From Rhipicephalus microplus (Eukaryota > Arthropoda > Arachnida > Ixodida > Ixodidae), in assembly GCF_043290135.1 (NCBI RefSeq), contig NC_134702.1, forward strand, positions 75,132,417 through 75,196,416: 64,000 bases of DNA, read 5' to 3'. The notes below the pieces were generated by a model. That model made no database searches and was not told the DNA's origin. It worked only from the letters and a program-made list of their open reading frames with translations. Shown one piece after another: positions 43,340 to 54,630 of the stretch. The translations under genes were made by a program, and so were the position numbers. Each line of letters begins with the position of its first letter. Position 1 is the stretch's first letter.

Positions 43340-44700
43340 ATATTCTTCTCAGTCTGACAGTCCCTATTGCTCTCCTGGGCTTCGTACTCCACCCGAAATC
43401 ACCTGGAGGCTCCCGTTCATCTGGAGAAACACGTGGAGCGGACTTCTAGGCGCGCTTCACCGTACCCACCACGACACGGAACATCACCGCCAGATGCAGA
43501 CGGTGCCACATCTATGGCAGCGGTGGCAACTACTTCTCCGGCAGCTTCTGTGGAGGGAACTACAGACCATGACCCCTTAAACAAGCGACGGCACGATGAG
43601 CAGGAGAGCTCCGATCCTTCGGAGGAAAATGAAGAGAATATGGATCAAGCGCCCTTCATGGTTTTGTCCTACAAGAGAAAAAGAAGTACTGGCGTTTCTG
43701 TCGTCTTCCGACCTACCATCGAAGGCGGAAGCTTGTGGAATGTCTACCCTAACATTGTGGCATCAGAGGTTGTAACGTCAGCCCAAGAGAAACTTCTCAA
43801 CCATCGCCTCAACAAGGTTGGAAGCTTGGTGTTTACAGTGTTAACCATACCCGCTGCAAACCGTTTGGTCACTGTGACTGAACTGGCTGGCGTAGCTGTA
43901 AAAGCCCAAGTTCCATGCTCCTAAACGGCGAACTAGAGAAAAATACAAGATGTCCCTCTGAGCTACTCAAATGAAGAACTACAAGACTATCTACGGGATC
44001 AAAGAGTTATTTAAGCGAGGAGGCTCACCACCTTCACACGCAAAGAGGGAGGAAAAGTCAAAGAAGTGCGTCGTCGATCTGCCATTTTAGAATTTACCAA
44101 GAATTCACCGCTTGGCTTCAGTAGCAAGAGTTACGCAAGAGTTATTTAGCAAGAGTTACGCTTGGCTTCTGTAGTTGCCCGGTTGCCGAATACGTTGGGG
44201 CAGCTACACAGTGTTACAAGTGTCAAAGACATGGTCACATATCGAAACACTGCACAGGCCCGGTGCGCTGCAAAGTGTGTGCTGGGCCTCACTCGCACAA
44301 GGAATGCACGTCAAGAGCACAACCTAAATGCGCAAACTGCGGTGGCCCTCACTCGGCCTCATATAGAGGATGCATAAAAGAGAAGGCTGCTACACTCGCA
44401 CGCACGTTGGAGCAAGCACAAGGGAAACCACCAAAGCGGAATGAACCGCCACCTAACCTTGATGTGGTATTCACGAGTATGAAAGACGCCTCCCAGGAAC
44501 AACCACCACAAAGCCAAAAGACATCTGCTAACATGACGCAGATGTTACTAAAAAGAAACGTGGGAAATCCATGGGCTTGTCGTCTTCATCAAAATCATCG
44601 CAACGTCTCTTACAAGTGCTGGCTTGGTTACACAGAGCCAGCACTACCGTCACCAGTCTCAGTCACCGCAACACGACAAGGAGATCTCTGAGAGACAGCA
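43340..44700 (+). pseudogene. ORF1 of the decayed I-group element
   Basis: The first readable block (about 43580-43915) has KRKRSTGVSVVFRPTIEGG, NIVASEVVTSAQEKLLNHRL and AANRLVTVTELAGVAV, the conserved N-terminal half of I-group ORF1 proteins. After stops, VPLSYSNEELQDYL and FTRKEGGKVKEV continue it in other frames. From 44205 three knuckles are readable: CYKCQRHGHISKHC, CKVCAGPHSHKEC and CANCGGPHSASYRGC. A Pro/Gln-rich tail follows. The product would have bound element RNA. Several frame changes between 43921 and 44210 abolish it. Confidence 0.8.
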
Positions 44701-44943
44701 ACACGGAAACACTGATCAAGATGGAACACGCATACTGATTCCAATGTTGTCTGCAGCCGTCAAAGCCCTTGTCCGCGCAAATTCCTCGTAAAGAAGTCTG
44801 CCATTGGTAGAAGCAATCCTTACAATTGAGCCCCCGGTGTCGACGTCCTACGCACCGCAGGAGCGCGTTTCTTCACAGTAGCAATCATGACTTTCCCCAC
44901 GACATCGCCAGCTGAACTGACAATACATAAAATATTTAGCACA

Positions 44944-47900
44944 TGCGCCATATTCAAGTAAAACGCTCGTGGCGTTCGCTCGAAGCTTTCGGATTTTCGT
45001 CAGCTGGTGCAAGCATACCATTTCTCTTTCATCGTCATCTCTAAATCCCGAGTCAGACCACATTTCAGAATGAACGGGAATTATTTTCATCATTCAAAAA
45101 GGCTTGACCGTATCAGCAGATTACTTATAGGCATCTGCAGAGATATTCCAGCCTCCGAGATCGACATGTCACCCCACAACGACAATGAATATGCGTGTGC
45201 CATCACAACAATCGGTAAACAAGACTACACACTCATTGGAGTATACCCTGAACCAGACAAGCCTGTCAAGACTTGAAAATTTGATTTTAAGAACACCTTC
45301 TCCACTCATCATTTGTGGAGACTTCAATGCCCTTAATGAAATAGGTGCAGCTCACACCCTCGCGCGCGAGCAGCTAAGCTCGCAGAACTACTCTCAAAAC
45401 ATTCCATTGAACCTCTGAATGACGGCAGCATCACATATCTACGAGGCTTTTGAACTACCAGTAGCATCGACGTCACCTTCGCAACAAGCTCAGTTGCCCG
45501 TAACTTTCACTGGTGCGCCAACTTGGAAGCACGGGGGAGTGATTACTACCCAACCATGATATCAGCTGCTGGTGCGAAGATGTCATCAAAGAAATTAATT
45601 ACATGATATACTGATTGGGCTGCATTCAAAGATGCCGCTAGCCAAGGAATTACTGCTGCCACCAAGGACGAAGATTTAATTACTACGATGTCTCCTTGCC
45701 CAAAAGTATGCACACGTCTTTCAGCGAAGAATGAAAGATTTCCGTCAAACGATGAGGAGTTTGAAAAACTGTGTGCTATTTGCAGGCGAGCTGAAATGGA
45801 AGTATTGCGCACAAGATGTCTTGAAGACCTTCGAGCCTGCCGACGGACACAACGTCATATCCGGCGTAACTTGGATAAACGTAGCTGGCAAAGATGGCGC
45901 GACTTCTGCTCCACACTGGACATTCATCAACCGGTAGCTAAAATATGGCGGGTCTTTAGAGGCATGCGAACACCACTCCAACAGCTTCACCTTTTCATGG
46001 CGCTCTTTAGCCATCAAATGGCCCTTGCGCCAAAAAAACACCATATATACCTTTTCACCACACTTTCCCTTCATGAACGGAAATGTCTGAAAAGGCTGTC
46101 AAAAGGATACTGCACACTGTTATCATCAACTTCAATACCCAGGAGCTCTTCCGCAAACTACACATATGACTTCTAACGAGAAACAGTGCCAGAATTAGAT
46201 TTGTCTTTCACAATTGAAGAACTGAACACCGCAATCAGCGAATCAAACAGGCACACATCACCCGGTTACGACGAGATAAGCTATGATGCCATCGCAAAGT
46301 TACCACACACCTCCCGCCTACGACACCTAGAATATTAAAATTCTTCATGGCTGTCTGGTGAGGTTCCCGCGAAACAGAAACTCGCTAAAACAGTGCCCAT
46401 TTTCAAACCTTCAAAGCAGCCAACAAGCTACGCCTCTTGCCGACCCGTTGCCCTGCTGAGATGCGTTGGCAAGCTTATGGAGCGGATGGTTCATAGACTA
46501 ATGACTTCGCATCTTGAAAGCCACGACAAATTTTCTAAAGAAATGAACGGATTCCGCCAAGGCAGATCAGCTATCGATAATGTCATCACCCTGGTCTCTT
46601 CACTTGAAGAGGACCTCTTTGCTGGACGCATTCCAATAGCTATCTTTCTCATTATCAAAGCAGCTTTTGACTCCGTCTTTCACCATGCCATTCTTGCAGC
46701 CATGGTCAGTCTTGGCCTTGGAGGAAGACTGTATAAATGGATTGAGAGCTATTTAATTAAAAGAACGGAAGATATATATGTGCAATTCAAATGGTCCCAC
46801 ACAGTTTTGAGCAGTTAAGAAGGGCACACCCCAGGGCGCAGTGCTCAGTCCACTCCTTTTCAACATCACCCTGATACATATAGCAAGGACATTGCCGCGA
46901 GGAGTACACATCACAATTTACACCGATGATATCTGTATGTGGAGTGCTTCAAGTTCACGTTTTGTTACCAAACAACGCCTTCAAAAAGCTTTACAGAACC
47001 TCTCCACGTATTTGGCTCCCCGGGATATGCACTTTTCTTCAGAAAAGAGCACAGTCATCGCATTCACGAGAAAGAAAATGACGAAGAATCCGCTCTTTCT
47101 CGGTGGCCGGCCACTTACCTATGTATGGTCTCAGAGATTTCTTAGATTAGTCATCGACAGAAGTCTTTCCTGGTCTTCTCAGGTGAAGAAACTTCAAGCT
47201 AGAATAGCTGCATCACCACAACTCTTCAAGTTCGTGGTGGGAACACGATGGGGATGCAAGTGCCGATCAATGGTCCTGCTTGAGAAAGCGTATATTGAAG
47301 GAACCTTGCGTTATTGACTATCGGTGCTCCACTGATTATCACCAACAAACAAGAGAACTTTAGAGGCCGCACGAAACAATTGCCTACAAATTTGTCTAGG
47401 CCTTCTGAAAAGCTTATCAGGCTCTGGAACTGTAGCGAAAGCCGATGTCTTCCGCTAGACGTCATCGGAACTCAAGAAATATTGCGCACTCATTTTCGCC
47501 ATGTCATGCATGGGAAGAAGCACTTTCTGTACCGCATACATCTCACACACATCAATTCAGCATTCGGCCAAGCTGTGTAAATGCAGCAGCTCACTGCTAT
47601 TAAAGAGCCGAAGAAGTTGATGCCTCCAAGATTTCCTCCGTGGATGATTTAGCCTATTGATATTAAACAGTGTGTCTCAGGAATCAATGAAGCGAAAAGA
47701 CGTATTGCACCGACCGCACTGCTGCAGACTACTCTCTTCTACTTTGCCCAGCATTACACTCAACATCATCATATTTATACTGACGCCTCAACTACTCAGG
47801 AGATCTCGTCATATGGCCTCTATGTTCCCTCTACAGGACGAAGTCTACCCTATCGGCTACAACGGAGGACATCATCAAGGACAGCAGAACTTCATGGAAT

Positions 47901-48630
47901 TAAAGAATCAGTCCTCTACATCCTGCGTCAAACGCCGAACCGATGGGTGATCTTCACTGCCTCTAAGAGAGCTCTACAAATACTATTCAGCCTTTTAAAG
48001 ATAACAAATGATCACCCGATATCATTTGATATAGCATACTTACACCACTTGGCTATTATCATGGGTCACGCTATCTAATTTCAATAGATACTGGCTCATT
48101 GCGATATACTGGCCAATGAAAAAGCATACGTAGCGGCCCGCAAAGGACTTCAAAAGCAAAATTACAGGCGAACCTATTGCACTAAATCAGATGCTTCCAA
48201 GCTGACTAAAGAGCTTGCTTCCGAAGAAAAGAAAAAGCTATGGAACCTCCCGACACATCATTATATTTTCCTTCACTCTATTGACCCACTTCTGAGGACT
48301 AGACTCCCATCTCGAATCTTTCTATACCTGGAAACTCTCTACCACCGTCTTCGGCTGAACAGTGCTTATGAAAACAATTTAAGTTATCGCTTTGGTCTAG
48401 TAGACAGACCACGCTGCAATAACTGTGGCTCCATAGAAACTGCAAAACATATTTTGTTGGAGTGCTGAGCGTATGCCGATGAGCGTGCGCTCTGTGAACA
48501 CTGCATGCATCTCTTAACCCCAAAAAAATTATCAGGTGATAATATTCTGGGCCCTTCCCCTTCCCCCCTTCACGCAACAGAGGCAAGCGATGAAGCAATA
48601 TCGCGTATTCAGACAATACCGGTCAGGTAG
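44944..48630 (+). pseudogene. ORF2 of the decayed I-group element (EN-RT-RNase H)
   Basis: Endonuclease pieces: NARGVRSKLSDFRQL near 44970 and IICGDFNALNEI near 45310. RT pieces: SPGYDEISYDA near 46260, RPVALLRCVGKLMERMVHRL and GFRQGRSAIDNVI near 46440-46590, PQGAVLSPLLFNITL near 46830, and the catalytic IYTDDICMW at 46917, both aspartates kept. RNase H: HIYTDASTTQEISSYGLY near 47770. The C-terminal motif CNNCGSIETAKHILLEC at 48416-48466 is followed by a TGA. Frameshifts and stops lie between nearly all of these. The enzyme would have performed target-primed reverse transcription and removed template RNA. Confidence 0.85.
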
Positions 48631-48955
48631 ACAAACTGTAGGGGCGCCTTGAAAACTGAAGTCATGCTGTCAGCACACGGCCCCGCCCAAGATACAAAAA
48701 ATGTCTGTATATTTACTTTCTTTTTTTCTATTTTAACTCTTCATACGTTTTTTCTCTCTTTTCTTGCCTTTCAGTCTCCAATTTCCTTCCCCACGCAAAG
48801 TAGCAACTCAGCGACACACACACGCTGGCTAAATCCTCTGCTTTTCGATGAAGAGCCCTCTTTCTGCTTTCAACTCGTTTCCAATATAGCCTTTGTCTGG
48901 CTCGATGTCGGAAAAGGAATCACGGATTATGAGTAATAAAGCGCTTTAGAACATC

Positions 48956-49299
48956 AAGCGAACATTCAGGCGTCAAACATTGCGAATTTCAGGACGAGTG
49001 GGTCTTCCGATGCCCCAACCCATTAAAAACTTCTTTTTGACTACCTATTAACTGTGGCGCATACTCACTTTAGGCATAATTCTTCATCGTTGTCAGCCAC
49101 TGCATAAAAATTGCAGAAAATTCCTAAAACGTGTGCAGCTGATACCAGGCTTCTAGAAAGAATGACGAAGGATAGCATACTGAATCCTGGCCTATACCAC
49201 ACAAAAGTTATTTCTACGGCGTAGTGGGTATGCAGCTTGTAGTAGTTACTTTAAGAGTGTTACTTTAAAGGTTTACACTGTTTTTGTTTATATATAGGG
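48956..49299. other. no recognisable feature
   Basis: Short unassigned stretch between the I-group 3' end and the minus-strand Gypsy relic. Confidence 0.45.
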
Positions 49300-50664
49300 T
49301 AAACTATGCACGAACAATGAGAATTAGATACGCCAGTTGCAGCTGTTGAATCGCTCTTATGCACGGCATCCATGTTCGTAAAGGTGTTAGACAATTGCGT
49401 AAGCCAATTTCTTTCTTCTTTACAAGTGCCTCATTTATGACAGACACAGATGCACCAATATTCACTCATGTAGCAACATCTTCACCATTTACCTCTAGTT
49501 TGATATATAGAAGATGAAGAGCCGTTAAAAAAACAGTCTCCAATTTTGTCAACAGGTGGGACTGTGACCCTCTTTTATTGGTTTTTTGTTTCAGCTGAGT
49601 CTGAGAGTGAAGAAACTACATGCTCTTGGTCGTTACTAGCATCGGAGATCACATTGACCACTCGGTTTCGGCCATGCCAACTGTCGAAATCGCCTGACTT
49701 ACAAGGTGCTTTCTTTAGATGGTAATCTGTCCGACGTGTATTTTGAGAATTCAAATCAACTGAGGGGTTTTGAGAGTACCTAGAAGTTCCTCAATTGTTT
49801 TGCGTGATTGCACTTGTGCCTGTCTCTGGAGTTCCTCAGGGAGGGCGTAAATAATGGGTAGCATTATCACCGACTCCGGCAGTTCCGGGCATTCTATTTG
49901 AAGAAGTCACTTTTTGTCATGAAAACACTCTAGGGGCCTTCCTGATTGAATTTTCTAAAAAATTGCTCAGTCTTACTTCTCGACGGGGTTTTCTTCGAAA
50001 GCTGCGAGGGAACTCTTTTTCCACTCGTCTCATGTGTCAGTCTCGTGTGCGGCCTAGTGAAGCTCGTACCACGTTCGAGCCCGTCCGGTAAGAAACAGAC
50101 TCATGTTCTTGATGCGCCTGCTGAATCCTTGCCACGAGTGGTCCTCACACGCATTTTAGTAGAACTTCATCCAGGTGCCCGGCCTTGTGTTTCCACCATC
50201 GAATGAATCAAGCTTTGCTGACTTCTTGTTGAGTCTTTGCTGTACCTGTATGACGCTGAGAAGAATGTCTATGAATTGCTGCTGTCGCTCTGCATGCTGC
50301 TGCTGACGACAGAAGACTTCTATGAGGCATGTGTCAACCGAACAATCTTGTTAACTTGGCGAAGCCCTTAACGACGTTTTCAAAAGTGGCCACATGATGT
50401 AATCTTCGAACTCAGAGTACTTTAGTTTTAGCTTCACTGATAAAGATGGTGGTTGAGCTCATCCGGGGTCTTTCCGGCTTGCTGAGTAGTGATCTCATGC
50501 AATTTGAAAGTCGTGATACCTTCAGGCAAGTCATACGTGTGTTCATCTACATCGCACGGCTCAAAATATGGCCTGTCACTTGAACTTCGAGAAAAAGTCA
50601 TATTTATCCACAAAGTTTTGTTCGTAAACCTGTCGAAGACTGCGCCAATATAATGTTGCAACAC
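49300..50664 (-). pseudogene. Ty3/Gypsy gag-protease relic
   Basis: On the minus strand, 49500-49380 reads LEVNGEDVAT, a stop, then VNIGASVSVINEALV. This is the retropepsin active-site region, with the catalytic Asp of DTGA replaced (NIGA). Upstream, 50664-50434 and the following broken frames give a hydrophilic gag-like sequence (FTNKTLWINMTFSRSSSD and VDEHTYDLPEGITTFKLHE) with no zinc knuckle preserved. No RT or integrase follows. Many stops make it inactive. The lineage differs from the element at 53-58 kb. Confidence 0.6.
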
Positions 50665-50900
50665 GGACGGAAAACAAAAATTTTAATTTTTTTCTTTCTC
50701 TTCCTACGTCCCCCAAAGCAGTTTATCGTTGTCTCGCCATCGCTACATTTGTGTCGGTAGAAATAAGAAAGTGAATATTACCCTGCCATTTCATATTTTC
50801 TTTGTTTTAGGAATCACACATCTGCTCAATAAGGATTCTTGTAACACTTAAATAGCACTGTCTCAATGTGGGTGAAAATGGTTCAGCTGTATTATTTCAC
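50640..50900 (-). other. possible 3' end of a 5' LTR plus primer-binding region
   Basis: On the minus strand an A/T-rich segment with attaaaatttttgttttccg and tccgtgttgcaaca is followed by ttatattggcgcagtcttcg. A tggcgcag string shortly after an LTR-like end is common at the primer-binding site of Gypsy elements, and it lies just upstream of the gag-like frame. No second LTR was found, so the LTR borders cannot be set. Confidence 0.4.
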
Positions 50901-51549
50901 ACATGCTCCCTTCCTAAGTGTGTGTGCGTTTTTTAATTTTTTCTGATTAAAACTGTTGTCAATCAGCGCATATTCTTGTCATCCTTCGTGTATGCTTTTC
51001 CTCATTTTTAATGCAATGTGTATTGGGGTAGAGTGTGTGCATTAGCTGCTGGCTAGCAAGCAGAAACTATAGGTAGTCTTACGACGGCAATTATGCGAAA
51101 GGTGCAATGGCATAAGTCTGTATAAATTCTATATAATCTGTTATAGATATGGTTTACTAAAATATATGGATATTTGTTTTTAGCTTATTAATAGACAAAA
51201 GCGAGCGAAATTTCATCTCTATAAAGCTATATACTACGTCTCTAAACATTCTGCAGCCCTTGGTAAAGGAAAGGAAGTTTTTGTAATTCAGCCGACTTGC
51301 TGTGCCCAATCTATAGACTAAACGTTTTGTAGACTAATATATAATAACTGAGTGTGGCGACTGATCTATAGAAGCTTTATATATGAGTCTAAAAAATTTA
51401 TCTATATCATGTCAATTGATATATTGCCAGATCTCTACAAACAATCCAAGCAAAATTGTTAATGTGTAGAGAAATGTACTGGTCGTGAAGGCAGGCACGC
51501 ATTTCAACCAGGCAAATGGGGATTTTTCAAGCACACCCATCACTTATAA

Positions 51550-51589
<40 letters not shown>

Positions 51590-52067
51590 CCTAAAATATG
51601 AAATACTAGCATGCAATGCGGAAACAAAGAGCTGGCGTACTGTCGTATACATTTCCTTTATTGTTTTTCGTTACCGCGAGAATGTCCCGAACTGCTCTGA
51701 ATAATTTCCAGTGAAGGTTTCAGTGATCTTCACTGCACTCGCAAATTCGTAAATATACGGCCCGTGCGCAGAAGTGTAATGAATGAACCATGTGCCTTAG
51801 GATTACTGATAGCCAGTAGCGCCTTTCAATTCTTAGTACGTTTTTCTCAAGACATCAGAGTACTGCGCCTAAGTGAATTAAAAAGAATTTCGCACGTGAT
51901 AAATGAACGCCTGAAAATTTAAAACCACTGTTCTTTGTGATTGTTTTCTTTTCGCATTGGTGTGATGATCTTTTGAAGGAGGAGCACTTCAAGTGCCCGG
52001 CTTGCCGTACGTCCATCTTGGGTCGTTTGATTACACTCACCGTAACGCACTCAGTGCAGGCCATAAC
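50901..52067. other. unassigned, with (AT)n microsatellite at 51551-51588
   Basis: AT-rich. The only clear item is about 19 AT units. Part of the upstream sequence may belong to the minus-strand 5' LTR, but this could not be shown. Confidence 0.5.
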
Positions 52068-52182
52068 AAGGGTGAACGTTAAAGCACCCCAGGTGGTCGA
52101 AACTTCCGGAGCCCTTTACTACGACGTCTCTCTAATCATACGGTGGTTTTGGGACGTTAAACCCCAAATGTCAATCATCAGG
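52068..52182 (+). mobile_element. Ruka-like SINE, 3' half only
   Basis: aacgttaaagcaccccaggt, then ggtcgaaacttccggagccc, tactacgacgtctctctaat and ggtggttttgggacgttaaa, followed by accccaaatgtcaatcatca. The match to the family 3' half and tail is close; the tRNA-like head is missing, consistent with 5' truncation on insertion. Confidence 0.85.
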
Positions 52183-52989
52183 ACTTGGCAAGGTAAGGAA
52201 GGAACAAGATTTCAAGTAAGTAGGCAATACCACTGACCTAAATTCACTAAAAACGCGTTTTGTACAGTTTTTATAAAACTGGGGGTGACCTCCGGTGGGG
52301 CGGAAGAAAGAGCGCCTGCACCTCCCTGAACGTAAAATCTATAGCTCGGCGAGTGAATGCGCCTCCTCCTGCCCTTGCTTCTCACCCGTGCGGTGAGGCG
52401 TGTGAGTCACCGTAGTAGCTTTAGGTGACGCTTATCTCAACAGCCGCAACAATCAGGACGTCGATTCTCCCTATTACGAGTCTCTCTCACAAGAATCCAC
52501 GCATACCGGGGAAGCCCTGCATGCTTAGCTTCAACATTGGCTTCATAGACGGTTTGGCAAACGGAGTTGTGGAAGCAGTGTTTTCCGCTTGTAGACCTCT
52601 ACAAACTGATATAGCTGCGTGCCTTTGCTTCGCCCTTCCTCAGGTTTCTCAGCAGTGGAGCTGCCACATGTCGTTTCGGGAGATGTAGGCCATGCGAAAC
52701 CCATGTGAGGACTGAATTGAAAATTCATATCACCCCGAATTTCGTATACCAGCGGTGATCAAATCACCCAAGTTTTACTGGGTATGCCTGAGATGACCGG
52801 GTAGGCAGCGGCAACGCCAAAAAACCAGCCGAAAGTATCCATATATTTGATATCGCGATAAAAACGAATGAATAGTATGCTTCGAAGAAATGGAGTGCTG
52901 AAATAAAGTCGAAAGAAGTTGAAGTGCAATCCAGAGACACTCGGAGGTCTTGGCTTGTGGAGAGGTGTCATAGTGGATCTTTCATATTA
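52183..52989. other. no recognisable feature
   Basis: Upstream of the Gypsy 5' LTR remnant. The first part of that LTR should lie here if it were complete, but the start of the 3' LTR (tgtaaacactcgatgg) is not found, so the 5' LTR is truncated at about 52990. Confidence 0.45.
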
Positions 52990-53173
52990 CCGCGTGCATA
53001 GCTGCATTTAGCGGCGAGATAGCGACGACAACGAAGAACGCCGATTTGCTCGAGAGGCGAGGCGCAGCAAAGTGAAGAAGACGACAATCTTAGCGGCCTT
53101 CTCTGAGAGCGTCTCGACAAGTCCCACTGTTCGTGTTTTTAAATAAAATCCCTGTAATTTATAACCAGCGACA
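52990..53173 (+). repeat. 5' LTR remnant and adjacent primer-binding region
   Basis: ccgcgtgcatagctgcat with the following aacgaagaacgc, gatttgctc and gcgcagcaaagt matches 63927-64000 at the window edge, which identifies it as LTR. An aataaa signal near 53141 and the terminal accagcgaca are followed by tggtggaggtgctggg from 53175, in the position of a tRNA primer-binding site. About 130 bp at the 5' side of the LTR is missing relative to the 3' copy. Confidence 0.8.
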
Positions 53174-53202
53174 CTGGTGGAGGTGCTGGGTACTACCACC
53201 TC

Positions 53203-54630
53203 ATGATCAGCACCCCTGTGAGAAGCCCTGAGTCCAGCCCTACGAGACAGCCACGCGTGGAGACGCCTGTGCACTGCTCAAGCCGTCGCCTTCAAGGTCT
53301 TGAACCAGAATTTGGCCTTTTAAAGGGAGCAACACTTCCGACAACCACCCCTACTCAAGAAATGGCAAGGAGTCCTGCACAGGTGACGGTCCAGAATATG
53401 CGCATTCCTGAACCCTTTCATGGCCGGCCGAACGAAGATGCGCAAGACTGGCTTGAGCAGTTTGAACGGGTAGCTGAATCGAACTACTGGAGTCTGGATG
53501 GAAAGCTCTTCCACGTATACTTCGCCCTTGAAAATGGCGCGAAGACGTGGTTTATAAACCGGGAGGCAACATTGACGACATGGGAGGAGTTTAGTCGTCG
53601 GTTTCTTGACACCTTCGGTAACGCGGACCGACGCGAAAACGCACAACGCCTTCTTGAAGGACGCACCCAACAGCTGCATAAAAGCGTCGCCATGTTTGCT
53701 GAGGATATGGTGCGCTTGTGCCACCGCGCGGACCCCAACATGCGCGAGGCTCGAAAGCTAAGCCATCTCTTGAGGGGCGTCAAAGAGCAGCTATTTGTTG
53801 GTCTTGTGCGCAATCCGCCGACAACAGTGGACGAGTTCACCAGGGAGGCCACCGCAATAGAGCGTGCGCTACAGCAACGGTACCGACAGTCTGGTCGCTC
53901 GGCCACTGGCGCAGCTGCAGGCGCTACCGCACTCACCGAAAACGACGATTTTTCTCTGCGCCATCTGATTAGACAGATCGTGCGTGAGGAGATCGCGAAG
54001 GAGAACGCAAAGTACACATTGCAGTCACAGGCACCCCCGCAGCAGGGGTCCATGGTAGCCTCCGTCGCTGAAGTCGTTCGCCATGAACTTTGACAAGCGT
54101 GTGCCTCTCCTCAGCAATATTCCGCTCCACCGCACCGTCCAAACTCGTGTACCTATGCAGACGCTGTGCGTCGTCCATTGGCTCCAGAAGTATCATACCA
54201 GCCGAACGGATACAGCTATGCAGACGCTGTTCGTCGACCCCCGCCCATGCCAGCGCCGCAGTACCTCGAACCGTATCCTGTGGCAGCCTGGGCTCAGCAG
54301 GATTCTGTCAGGCGACCCTATATGCGGAAGACCGACATATGGCGCACTGCGGATGGTCGACCACTCTGCTACAACTGTGGAGAGCCAGGGCACATTTACC
54401 GTTTTTGCCCACATCGCCGAGTTGAATACCGTGGTAGTGCACCTACAGCTACGCGCCGACAGTTCGACGAAAGCCGTGCCCCCATCGATGAAGACCAGGC
54501 TGGCAGGCGGGAAGGGTCTTCTACCTTCCGGACGCAGTCAGCATCACCGGCTCGCTTTGGTTCACCAAGCCGCCGTAGTTTTGCTGACGCCGTCAGAGGT
54601 CGGTCTCCACGCCCACGGCGGGGAAACTGA
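53203..54630 (+). pseudogene. Gag polyprotein, one internal stop
   Basis: The ATG at 53203 begins a frame that stays in register to TGA 54628-54630 (475 codons), interrupted only by TGA 54091-54093. Residues about 63-235 match the Ty3/Gypsy gag capsid-like domain: IPEPFHGRPNEDAQDWLEQF, AKTWFINREATLTTWEEF, RRFLDTFGNADRRENAQRL and ARKLSHLLRGVKEQLFVGL. The zinc knuckle CYNCGEPGHIYRFC is at residues 389-402, followed by an Arg/Ser/Pro-rich tail. Gag assembles the particle and packages RNA. The first stop would remove the knuckle. The last sense codons form a -1 frameshift signal. Confidence 0.92.
54621..54627 (+). promoter_or_regulatory. G GGA AAC -1 ribosomal frameshift site
   Basis: Read in the gag frame the sequence is CGG GGA AAC TGA, so the heptamer GGGAAAC fits X XXY YYZ with correct codon boundaries, directly before the gag stop. 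Slipping back one base continues exactly in the pol frame, which is open through the protease. The same heptamer is used by some retroviruses at gag-pro. The downstream sequence was not folded, so a stimulatory structure is unproven. Confidence 0.75.

Larger units (their letters stand above)
43340..48955 (+). mobile_element. full-length but heavily decayed I-group non-LTR retrotransposon
   Basis: The order on the plus strand is ORF1 with zinc knuckles (to about 44700), then ORF2 with endonuclease, RT, RNase H and a C-terminal Cys/His motif (about 44944-48630), and a pyrimidine-rich 3' region ending near 48955 (gagtaataaag). An RNase H domain in ORF2 separates it from the CR1/L2-type elements here. 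Dozens of frameshifts and stops show great age. It is clearly more decayed than the related element at 58.2-63.9 kb. Confidence 0.82.

Noticed and set aside
53320..54053. Minus-strand frames of 134 and 189 residues opposite gag
   Set aside because: Antisense shadows of the gag frame; they carry no recognisable motif.
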